A stretch of 64,000 nucleotides of DNA from Auriscalpium vulgare (Eukaryota; Basidiomycota; Agaricomycetes; Russulales; Auriscalpiaceae). The stretch is from positions 1,178,001 through 1,242,000 of the forward strand of contig JAHBBC010000003.1 of assembly GCA_019915015.1 (NCBI GenBank). The letters are read 5' to 3'. The notes below the pieces were generated by a model. It saw nothing but the letters and a program-made list of their open reading frames with translations. It was not told the DNA's origin and searched no databases. The position numbers and the translations under genes were made by a program. Shown one piece after another: positions 1 to 9,324 of this stretch. Each line of letters opens with the position of its first letter. The first letter of the stretch is position 1.

Positions 1-366
1 GTCGGGGTGGAACTGTGTCGACATGGTAGGGACCGACTGCCCTGTCGCTTGTGCGTGCAATGAGGAAAGAGAATGTGTTGGTCTAAGAGATGGGGCGATG
101 GGGAGGCGGGAGGATTGGGGTACAGGCGTTGCCGAGCGAGAGGACGGCCTTGTGCGAGAGATCAACGACATTCTACATGGAGGTGCACTCAAGAGGCCGC
201 AGTCACTGTATCCGCCGCCGGGCCGGCACCATGTTGCTCGCGCAGTGGCTGCATGAGGCTGGCTCGCTCCCTGCACTCGTCTGCTATCGCGGTCAGTATC
301 CTTTCGCCACCAGTTGCACAGGCTACTCTCTGACTGCAACTTCAGTGCGCCGACTCTCACCGTGGC
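1..366. other. No gene recognised
   Basis: The first 366 bases hold only short, mutually overlapping open frames with low-complexity translations. None continues across a plausible short intron into the BTB gene that begins at 367. The stretch is probably promoter and 5' leader of that gene, possibly with the tail of a gene lying outside the window. Confidence 0.5.
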
Positions 367-1431
367 ATGGCGTATAGCGTCCCGCTCAGCAGACGAGGCA
401 AACCATGGTTCGACGATGGAAACATCATCCTGCTCGCAGAGACAGACGACTCGGAACCCGCTGGCTACTTCAAGGTCCATCGCGGTATCCTAGCACGCCA
501 GTCCGAGATGTTTGCGGCCATGTTTGATATCCCTCAATCAGACGATGTGGAAACCTTGGACAATTGCCCAGTCGTCCGCATGTACGACGTCCCCACTGAG
601 CTGGCAAATCTGATCACGGCGATTTATGATCCTGTGTGAGACTCAGTCAATATGTGTTTATCGCGTGCCACTGACGCGAACTACAGAGTATTCCAAAACC
701 GGAACGTCGAAGACTTCTTCTTCCTCGCAGGAATTCTTCGACTAGCTACCAAATACTTCATCTCGAGGCTGCGTACCCAGGCCATTCGCTCCCTTACCCA
801 GACGTGGGCGTACACCATCCGAGGTCACGACGAAATGGTTTCGCTCGCCCTATCCTCCCCAATTGTCGACGGCACGACATATCCATACGTTCATCCTTTA
901 CACGTCCTCAACTTGGCCCGTGAAGTCAACATCCGCATCGTTGTCCCATCTGCCCTATACTTCCTTTCCATATACTCCTTGGATAGTATCCTGCGAGGCG
1001 ATCACCCCAAGCTCACAGTCAAGCATCCCTCGCGTCCATCCTCCCAGCTCGCCCTCCACGACGTCAGCGACTATACACTCATGTATCAGCATCGCATCAA
1101 CGTCATCCTGGACTTCATTCGGCACACTTGCGGCGAACGTGTCATCGGAGAACATTGCCAAAGCCCCCCGAAGCAATGCGCTCGCGTTTTCTCCCGCCTC
1201 ACTGCCAACATCCACCAGTCCTTCACACCTCGGACTGGTCCATTCCATAACATGGGGCAGGCGATGCAATGGATCGACGACGACGTGTCCATATGCGGTC
1301 CTTGCCAACGCGCTTTTCGCCGAGACGTCACAGATCTGCGCGAAAAGCTCTGGGACGAGCTGCCCAGTGTGGTGGGTCTCCCTTCATGGTCAGATTTACT
1401 TGCCATGGATTTGCCACCTTCGTCTTCTTGA
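367..1431 (+). CDS. BTB/POZ domain protein (paralog A)
   Basis: Protein of about 337 residues in two exons, 367-635 and 687-1431, around a 51-nt GT-AG intron; the splice restores a continuous BTB fold reading YDP-VVFQNRNVEDF. The N-terminal BTB/POZ core (about residues 13-125) has the typical features: a D-G-N-hydrophobic first strand, FKVHRGILARQSEMFAAMF, and FFLAGILRLATKYF in the helical part. The C-terminal half carries a CGPC motif followed by a short tail ending near a GLPSW motif. BTB domains mediate dimerisation and often recruit substrates to Cullin-3 ligases; in agaricomycetes this family is large and mostly uncharacterised, so a specific role cannot be given. The convergent neighbour has the same architecture and tail. 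Confidence 0.85.
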
Positions 1432-1690
1432 CAATTTCCTCTTGGATAATTCTTCTTGTCATATCACTTACTTTAGAGTGAGATTGTCAACGGCATTAGC
1501 AGATTCGTATGACTACACGTAACTTATATAGGCTACTTGGTTTGTAGGTGAGCGCTCACGTCTGAGATCGATATTGTAAAGGCTAAAATGAGGCGGAAGA
1601 AGGTCATTTCGATAGGTAAGGATAAAGATCTCCCCGAACAACGGGACGTAGGGGGATAAGTGGGTCATCGAGTCTCCAACAAGCAATCAA

Positions 1691-2968
1691 TCATTGAATG
1701 AAGCACTCAGGTGCCGAAGCCAACGCCGCCCACCAGCCTCTCTCCGCGGGTTCGCCATTCCAGTCATCGATGACATCCTCCTGCAGGCGAAGACCCTCCC
1801 AGCCCGACATGCCCACGATGCGAGCGACGTCTTCCCACCAATGACGGTACAACGTCGTCAACTCGCGGCCTAGGTCCATGCGGCAGGGTTTGCAGGCTCG
1901 ACTGCGGCCATCCCCGGTCTCTCGAAAATGCTCCGATCTTGCAGCATGCATGAGCGCGAGCACGTTGAGACCATCTTCGCGGTGCGTCCACTTGTCTTGG
2001 TCCCAGGCGTCGTTGAGGTTCTGGAATATCTCTGCATGTACCCCTCCAAAGCTGCAGCAGCGCCTGCGGCTTATCATGGGCCTCCCCTCGTCGAAATGAA
2101 GGAGGAGCATCGCGATTTCGCGGGCCAAACTGCCATGACGCTTTTGAAGCATTGTACAGGCATCCCTGTCCATAGCATTCGAAAGCCCTGAGAGGTTTTT
2201 GTCGGTGGCGACAAGACTTGCGTCGAGCAAAGCGACTGGGAGCAGCGAGAAAGCAGCGAGATTCCGTGCGGCGTTGACAGCGACGACACCGTCTCTGGGT
2301 ATTGAAATCGGTGTCAATGCATCCCACGCAGCGTAAGAGAGGCGCCGTTGCTTGTAATAGGGATTCATGTATTGAAGTGCCATGACACGAGCACCCTTTG
2401 GCTGGTACGTCGACGTCAAGTTGATGAACCGGCACAGGGACGTGATGTCGTTGCCTTCCTGCTGTCTCCTGTTGATACCGATGTGGATCAGACAATGCCG
2501 GCAAACGACCGTGAGCATGAGAGCGTACACTGAATCAGGACTGTATATCCATCGCAAGAGCATATCCACGGCCTCTCCGCTGCTGTCGAGACGGACCACG
2601 CGGCGGCCCCGGTGGTCCGCAAAGTTGTCCGCGGCCACAACCGACTGCGCCAGGACACGGGATTTTGGGACAAGGTCGGCTTTCTGGACTTGGAAGGCAT
2701 GAACGCCTGCGATCAAAAGGGTGTCTCCTTCGAGATCCCAAAAGGCACCACGATTGGCGTCAGGGATATCGCCGTCAACGAGGTCGAATGGCCATTGAAG
2801 AAACATAGTGGGGGAGGGGGCTGGAGTTGGCAGAGCGGGGGCGCCGGCGGATAAGAATCGTGTGGGAGGGTTTCGTACGAGGTTTTGGGCGGACGCTAGG
2901 AGGTGAAAGAGGCGCATTCTTATAGTGCGCTGCATGTAGGAGAACACGAGGGGGTGAAAAGAGTCCAT
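1691..2968 (-). CDS. BTB/POZ domain protein (paralog B)
   Basis: A long open frame encodes a BTB-like protein: FWDLEGDTLLIAG, a FQVQKADLVPKSRVL segment, then a LCRFINLTSTYQPKGARVMAL helix. The C-terminal tail has CKPC followed by a tryptophan-rich end (GMSGWEGL), matching the layout of the convergent BTB gene at 367-1431, so the two look like diverged paralogs. A 72-nt stretch at about 2459-2530 sits inside the BTB fold, begins GTGTACGC and ends CAG, and has no stop codon; it is most likely an in-frame intron. The start is uncertain: ATG at 2968 is the longest, but ATG at 2806 places the BTB domain about 20 residues from the N-terminus as in the paralog. Confidence 0.7.
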   Translation of the reverse strand: MDSFHPLVFSYMQRTIRMRLFHLLASAQNLVRNPPTRFLSAGAPALPTPAPSPTMFLQWPFDLVDGDIPDANRGAFWDLEGDTLLIAGVHAFQVQKADLVPKSRVLAQSVVAADNFADHRGRRVVRLDSSGEAVDMLLRWIYSPDSVYALMLTVVCRHCLIHIGINRRQQEGNDITSLCRFINLTSTYQPKGARVMALQYMNPYYKQRRLSYAAWDALTPISIPRDGVVAVNAARNLAAFSLLPVALLDASLVATDKNLSGLSNAMDRDACTMLQKRHGSLAREIAMLLLHFDEGRPMISRRRCCSFGGVHAEIFQNLNDAWDQDKWTHREDGLNVLALMHAARSEHFRETGDGRSRACKPCRMDLGRELTTLYRHWWEDVARIVGMSGWEGLRLQEDVIDDWNGEPAERGWWAALASAPECFIQ

Positions 2969-3228
2969 CGCCACACAGAGCGTCGCTTTGTCGAGTTGAG
3001 TACGACAGCGAAGGGCTCAAGGTGCCAAGCGACCGCTAAAGCATAATGGGACAACCACCCACAAGGCGCACAAACCTGTGCACTCTGCCAGGATCACAAC
3101 ACAGAAGATCTGTTCCTTTCCGATTGCACCCTCGCCACCCAGTGACACAGCTCTTGTTGTGCGCCTGGAACAGGCATAATGCATCCAGTACAGTTGACGC
3201 CCACGCGATCGACAACGTGTTGCACTCA

Positions 3229-4851
3229 TCACCAAGATCCTATTCTACGGCCTTGCACCCACATGCCGGCGCGGTTTCTCGCATCGCCGATACACCACCA
3301 TTTCTCCACCATTTCCGGCGTAAGGGCACGCGAGGCAGCACTGCCGGCACCTTCGAGATCGAAAAAGTCCAGCGCACCGATTCCCCGTGGCTCGGGACAA
3401 GTCTCGAACAAGCGGACTGGTCACAGGCGAGGAATCAGCACCCGAGTCACAACAACAATGACAACGTACTGTGTTGGGCGTCAAATGGTGCTCCGACCAC
3501 AAAGACACCGGACGCAAGGCCAAGCGCTTCGGCGCCGCCTCGTGTCGCCAGGAACATAGCTTCTTTCCAGTCCACATCCAGGTGGCGGAGACTCGTGTTG
3601 TGCCCGACCCCGGCCTCACTCTCGAGCCCTTCACTCCTCGCGCCCTCCCTGAGCTTCGCGACGCCTACCGCCCAGCGCATGGCACTCATGATGTCAGCAC
3701 TGTATCCCCCAGCCACATCCGTGCCGAGCCCTACGCGCACTTCGCGATCCAGCGCCTCTCGGAGAGGAAGTGGACGTGCGGAGAAGTAGGCGTTCGACAG
3801 TGGGCAGTGTGCGATGGCCGTGCCGCGCGAGGCCAAGCGGGATTGTTCGTCCAACGTGAGAAACGTGCAGTGGGCTTGCAGGGTTCGCGGAGTCAAAAGC
3901 CCGGCCTACGAACATGATTCAAAAACACGAGCAGGGATTAACTCCTACAGCACTCACGCGATCGAACGCTTCGAAATCGCTGACCCCACGATGGAGAAGA
4001 GTGGCGTCCACTTCATCTCTGGCTTCTGCCAAATGGCTTTGAATGCGCACATTATGGCGTGCGGCAATTTCCCCTAGCCCTCGGAGCAAGGCGTCGGAAC
4101 ACGTCGGCACAAAACGAGGTGTCAAAACAGGCTCCACGAGACGTTCGTGAGGCAGTAGGGAGGCTGTGATTGAGCGCATGCGCTCAATGAAAGATATCGC
4201 AGCGACCAATGCTGCTTCTGATGTATGCTCGGTGTAGGTCGGGCGTGAAGAAATGTCCATAGATAGCTTCCCAACCAGCGCTCTCAAGCCAGCTTGCTGC
4301 ATAATGTCTGCTAAGAGAATACTGTGAATGTGTCAAGCGACATATCAGATGAGCATCAATGCGGAGACGCACTTAGTGTCGGTTTTGATCGTGCCGAAAA
4401 GGGCGACGGCTCCAGTGCCGTTGGCGATGAGTCTGTCTGCCAGGCTTCGATATACACGCTGCGCGAGAGCGGGATCAGAGTCCAGCATTTCTTCTGCCTT
4501 GAAGGCATGTTCATCTAGCCATTGCATCAATGGAAGATGTAGACCGGTGCCTTGATAGAGAAACTGAGGGGCGTGGAGATGGAGGTCGCAAAACGACGGG
4601 AGCATGAAACTGCCGCGTGGTAACAGTGTCACCTCAGGAGCTGGCTGCGTGGACAAGAGAGCATGAGAGGCGTCCTCCGCAGCATCGGCAAAGTGCGATA
4701 CGTAGCCGAAGCGGTCAACGGCTGAGGGATACGAGGCTGAGGATGTTGATGTTTAACAGAAACTTGAGCACTGCTTGCCTAGAAGGTGATCGTGGCATAT
4801 CTGGAGCGCGTTAAGGGTCTGAAAGTGAACAAAGTCCCCACGGAACAACAT
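3229..4851 (-). CDS. GUD1: Guanine deaminase
   Basis: Amidohydrolase that converts guanine to xanthine and ammonia in purine salvage. Five exons are inferred: 4851-4779, 4721-4373, 4321-3958, 3905-3470 and 3416-3229, giving 469 residues, the usual family length. Visible motifs are the metal-binding DLHLHAPQF, the VGKLSMD strand, a IQSHLAEARDEV segment, IAHCPLSN, and the catalytic GLGTDVAGGYS; the C-terminus ends in a W-IGDARN-like strand typical of the family. The first intron, 4722-4778, has a GC donor (GCAAGC) and AG acceptor, and only this splice joins the N-terminal strand-rich exon in frame (LLA-VDRFGYVS). The zinc ligands are all present, so the enzyme should be active. It is divergently oriented from the small heat-shock gene. 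Confidence 0.93.
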
Positions 4852-5151
4852 CACTTATTGATGATGAGCCGGGTCGATACGGCCGAGCTCGCCTTTGGCA
4901 GTTGAGGAGACGACATTGCATTTGCAATCGAGTTGTCGCGAAGGCTCCGGAATATCCCGGACCCCCCACGGGCGCTCGCGGCAAGTCAAGTCACTGGACC
5001 GAGGCAGTCCAACTCTGTTAATAGTCTGCGCAGGCAGCTATACGCAATTCTCGAACAGTCTCGAAGGTGACCCTCTTTTCCTATATATACGTCGCTGTGC
5101 CGCATCTGCAACAGCTACAAAACCACACTTGTCAACTCGCGAGTCGTCGAG
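4852..5151. promoter_or_regulatory. Shared upstream region with heat-shock-element-like array and TATA box
   Basis: This 300-bp interval separates the start codons of guanine deaminase (-) and the small heat-shock protein (+). At 5048-5065 it holds heat-shock-factor type modules in 5-bp register: TTC at 5048, GAA at 5053, an imperfect GTC at 5058 and GAA at 5063. A TATATATA box lies at 5082-5089, about 63 bp before the heat-shock ATG. The spacing suits HSF-driven transcription toward the heat-shock gene. Whether the deaminase responds too is not known. Confidence 0.6.
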
Positions 5152-5765
5152 ATGTCCCTCGCTCGTCAATTTCTTCGCGAAGTCAGACCACTTTTCCGCA
5201 TGCTGGAGGAGCCGCTCGGCCGGCACACGGGCTTCGCAGGATTACCCGCACGCACGGTGTGGGACGACCCGCTCTTCGCTGCCCCATTCCAGAGTCGCCC
5301 AGCCGTCGATGTATCAGAAGTAGGCGATCAGTATGTCGTGGAAGCTGAACTGCCCGGGGTGAAGAAGGAGGATATCGAGGTGCACGTTGGGGATGGAGGG
5401 CGTAGCATCACGATCGAAGGCAGAACTGGGCAGAAAAATGCCACCACTACTGCGCCCGGCACGCCTGCAGCGCCCGCATCGGAGTCAGAGAACATGGCTG
5501 CCATAGGTGAGTACCACAGTACTTCAGGATCACAGTAAACTTGACCTTTCTTTTCCTAGGCACGGACTCCTCCTCGGCAGAGCAGCCCTCAAACCAGATC
5601 TCCATCGAGAGATCGTTCACGGGCAGTTCAACCTTCATGCGTACGATCTGGCTTCCCCGTCCTGTGGATGCCAGAAACGTCTCTGCAAAGCTGGCCGACG
5701 GGATCCTCACGTTGAGAGTCCCTAAAGCCGTGGAAGCTAATAGTGTCCGCGTTGACGTTGATTAG
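5152..5765 (+). CDS. Small heat-shock protein (HSP20 / alpha-crystallin family)
   Basis: ATP-independent holdase chaperone of 186 residues in two exons, 5152-5506 and 5560-5765. The alpha-crystallin domain starts near residue 45 with a VDVSEVGDQYVVEAELPGV strand pair and ends with a GILTLRVPK motif, the conserved A-x-x-x-G-I/V-L strand. Between the ITIEG strand and the ISIERSF strand lies a Ser/Ala/Pro/Thr-rich insertion of roughly 45 residues, longer than in compact plant or bacterial relatives but seen in fungal HSP20s; the only intron falls inside it. The N-terminus (SLARQFLREVRP) is the short hydrophobic arm used for oligomerisation. Upstream HSE-like modules and a TATA box fit heat induction. 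Confidence 0.92.
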
Positions 5766-6056
5766 CGAGCAGAGTTATGACAGACCTGTACTTATCCTTT
5801 CTACTCATGCGAATTGCATACATGCGCACATCTTGCGAATTAGGTCGGTTAAAAGAATACATCGATCAGAGGCGCGAGAATTGAACGTTTGAACGTTACA
5901 TAAATAAGGAAGAAACGCGTCTACGCGCCGTTTGAACCTGTTTGAACTTCGGCCTCCAACCCGAGGTCAGGCCGCCGCCACCGTGACCATTTCACCTTGT
6001 TCCTTCCAACCGGACATCCCTGAACCCCTTCCTCTGCCCTATTCTTCCCTTGCCTC

Positions 6057-7490
6057 ATGGATCCTATCTACCTCACAGGCAACGAGCCAGTCGCGCCGTA
6101 TGGTCAAATCGAAATCGACGATGACGACGAGGAGGACGAGTTGGATTCAGACATAGAGGAACAGCAACCACAACAAGTCATCAGGAAGGTCTTGGATGGA
6201 GAGGAGATAGAGCCAGACCCCGAAGAGGATGAACATGAAAACGTCCAAGGGTCCTCAACGAACGGGCGTCGCAAGCCTACACGCAAGTCCGGCGAACGCG
6301 TCCCAGGCATCTCTCTGCTACCCCAAAACCGCCTCGAAAACATCCTGCGGGCAGACGGTGTGTACCGTCATTATGTGACTCTGGCTCCTCATTGAATGGT
6401 CTCTTCAGGCGAAGCTGGACCCATGTCGAAGGAGGCGCAGTTCGCGCTTTCCGTGGCGACAGTACGTCGCTCCTGCGGACATGTACTGGATTGTCGCGCC
6501 TGATATGCTTCCAGGAAGAGTTCATTAAGCGCCTCGCTCATGCAGGTTACCAGCGTGCCCGTGCTCAACAACGAGCTGTAATAAGCTACCGTGACATGGG
6601 TGCGCATTCTTCGTCTCGTCAACGACCCGTGTCTCACAAATGCTATCAGCCGCAGTCGCTTCTCAGCAATCCTCGATGTTCTTTCTGCAAGGTTCGGCGT
6701 CGACACATCGCAGCAATGACAGCTGTGTGTTTCTCACATATGAATTGCAGACATCATCCCGTCTCCCGTCCCTCTCACCCTTGCCCTCGAAAGACGCGCT
6801 CTGAAGGCCAAGGAGCTCATAGACGAAGACCCCGCCCTCACAGCTCCCATCGCGCCATCACCTCTCCCCTCACTATCGCGACTCACGCTGTCTGTTCAAT
6901 CGGCGTCTACGAGACCGACGCCTGCTCCTTCCGACACCAACTCTCCTGTAGGCGGGGCCCCAAAACGAAGTCGTTCCAAGCGTGGCACAAACGGGGTAGA
7001 CACAGATCAAGGCCACGTCGCGCCTCTGGCCAAGGAGACGGGCGCGCCACGCCAGAGTACTGCCAGTCCCGCCAGCCTCGCCAATGGCACTGGTGATGCC
7101 GCAGAACGTCGCCAGAGTGCACGCACTCGTGACCGACACGGCCGCTTCAGCAATGCAGGCGACGAAGCTGGCCCAGTGCGAGGCAAGCGACGGAGCTCAC
7201 GACGCTCTGAGCCAGAGCCACAGGGATGGGCGGATGGTCCGCAGTACTCTCACACTGCCCACACGAACGGCGTCATTTCACGGCCTCTCTCCCCGGGGTA
7301 TGATGGAGCTCGCGCTGGCGAGGCTCACCGCCCCCATTCGCAGCCACCAGTATGGGGAGGTCCGGCATCTGGCATGCTTGCGGGACCTGCTAGTGGCTAT
7401 CTAGATGAACGGGCAAGGAGCACGAGCGCAGGTCTTGTGACCGAGACGCCTTTTGGGTCGACAGGGAGAACCATATATTCACAGCGGTGA
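6057..7490 (+). CDS. Histone-fold protein, CBF/NF-YC - Dpb3/CHRAC type, with long disordered tail
   Basis: Five exons (6057-6357, 6409-6461, 6515-6599, 6650-6691, 6751-7490) give 406 residues. An acidic N-terminus (DDDDEEDELDSD) precedes a histone fold at about residues 83-160: GISLLPQNRLENILRADGEA, then AQFALSVATEEFIKRLAHAG and a VISYRDMA third helix. After the fold, FFLQDIIPSPVPLTLALE matches the C-helix extension seen in POLE4/Dpb3-like proteins. The remaining 200 residues are low-complexity, rich in Ser, Arg and Pro, with basic clusters. Such subunits pair with a second histone-fold partner in DNA polymerase epsilon, CHRAC/ISW2 or NF-Y complexes. Which complex applies here cannot be read from sequence. 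A second, shorter histone-fold gene lies at 40838-41564. Confidence 0.82.
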
Positions 7491-7655
7491 GCGTGGTCGA
7501 CTGGCAGTTCTCATCTTCGCTGTCAATCATCTGTGTAGAGTCCCCTGTAGCCATACCAAGCTCGATTTCCGTTCTTCGCAATCCAACCACGATGTAGTAC
7601 ATTGTACAAGATCATTCCTCCAGCCCAAAAGCTATAGTGCATACACCACCATAGG

Positions 7656-9176
7656 CTAGTCATACTTGCCTTTTCCCTGCGCGAAGTTACCGCCAACCTT
7701 CTTGAGCAAGAAATCGCCGTACACTGTGGGTGAATAAGTTCCTGCGGGCTTCTTCTGACTGTCATCTTGTTGAAGGCGTATGGCGGCAGGGAGTGGTGCT
7801 ACGACTGCGTTGAAGTTCGGCTCGAAGAAGAAAGGTATCCTACATCCATATGTCAATGTGAAAACAATTTCAGGTTGTAATTTGACTTACGAGACACTAT
7901 AGGTTGGCCGTGGGTAAGATACGCTTCAGCGAAGGTAACGCCAACAAATGCAGAGACAAACCGGTAATTCGACCCTCGGTGGATCACGCGATGCAAAGTA
8001 CTCTTGTACAGGCCTTGCGTCCAGATCTCCCACACTAAGATCCGTTGTGAGTGGGCGAATTATCGCAGCCAACAGGAAGTGCCTTCTTCTGGACTCACTC
8101 TCTCCGATATTACAGACCACGCACCCTGAAATTGGGTCGGCGCTGATCCAGGCACCTCTTTCGATGCCCTCTTCGACGGGAGCATGACCAGGATTCTCGA
8201 CAGCGACGAATGGCTCTGGAAGGAAAACTTGGAGAGCATTGCGGGTGGGGTCCGCCCACAGGAAGCTGTGCGTCACAAACCAGAGCGGCGTAGGTTTCTG
8301 TGTTCATTTGGAAGGATGAATGTCTTACGTGAGGCAACCATAGTCTCTGCGAAGTCTATGAGAGGCAAGGCGAAACCACCAAGACCGAGTGACGTACTTG
8401 TGAGCTCCGCATGAGAAGCCATCTTCATCGTTGGGAAGAGGCGGATAGCCTTAATCGCAATGAGGGAAACGCCAGGATGGCAACGACAAGTTATAGCGTA
8501 CCTATGATGCGCATGACCCAGAAACTGTCGTCAACTTGAGTGCGAAGCTGATCCCATTCATCTGGCCGCATGCCGAGGCCGACAGACATCCTGTATACCT
8601 TCCCAATCAAACCGGGTGTAATTTAATAAGCAGGGACAGAGCCTACGCCTCCATGACTGCCATACCCAACACCTTCATCTTGTGTATCCAAACTTCGTAC
8701 TTCTCTCGGAACTGAGGAAGCGTGGGCCATTGGTTTTCACCCCACAAGGGCTTCGTCTTGTCTGGTTGTTCAACCGGCCGATAAAGGTCGATGGCTTCGT
8801 GGTTGTCTGCCTTTCCATTGGTCACATTTTCCTTCAGGCGTGCATACCCTGCGTCATATTAGCGATCATGGGCGTCTGTTATTCAGACTCGGGAGGCAAG
8901 CTCACCTCTTGCATGATCCTGATGTCCAAGCCAAATCTTATCCTTTTCTTCCTGCGGCAGCGAGAAAAACTCGCGCGCAAGCTTGGCTAGTTCCTCGGGC
9001 TCTTCAGGATCCACGAATGAAGATATATCGAGATAGAAAAAGCCAAACTCGAGACAAGCTGCGTGCAAGGCAGCGGCGGTCGAGAGGCGACCGGGAGCAT
9101 CTGCGCCGTTAAGCCAGGGCGCGATGCTGATGATCGGCAGGTTGCTCGCTACCTTGATTCCCGTCGTTTCAGCCAT
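7656..9176 (-). CDS. 2-oxoglutarate/Fe(II)-dependent oxygenase (isopenicillin N synthase-like)
   Basis: Multi-exon gene of the IPNS/DIOX superfamily. The N-terminal segment LPIISIAPWLNG and an acidic helix containing EFGFFYLDIS are standard for the family, followed by AREFFSLPQEEKDKI. The catalytic core can be followed across introns: GAHKDYG supplies the HxD pair, the distal His lies in LHRVIHRG, and NYRVSIPFFFEPNF supplies the R-x-S that binds 2-oxoglutarate. The C-terminus (YGDFLLKKV) is also typical. The family oxidises many small molecules, and substrate cannot be inferred here; no biosynthetic genes are adjacent. ATG at 9176 is chosen because it precedes the conserved N-terminal strand; the frame stays open further upstream to about 9287. 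Confidence 0.87.
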
Positions 9177-9324
9177 CCAAGTGTGTATGCTGTGTGAGAT
9201 GTACGTGGAGGATCCGAGCAGTAGTGCCAGTTGCGATTGCGATGTCTGTATCATGACACTAGGAGATAAGATTAGATTACACCGCAAGTCGCGCGTTGAT
9301 CAGGCTTGGGCTTGACTCGATTAT

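Noticed and set aside
3046..3917. Plus-strand frames of 148 and 247 codons over guanine deaminase
   Set aside because: They overlap conserved deaminase exons on the opposite strand and show only low-complexity composition.
4657..4851. Guanine deaminase starting at 4656 with a non-ATG codon
   Set aside because: The true N-terminus is found upstream across a GC-AG intron, giving a normal-length enzyme.
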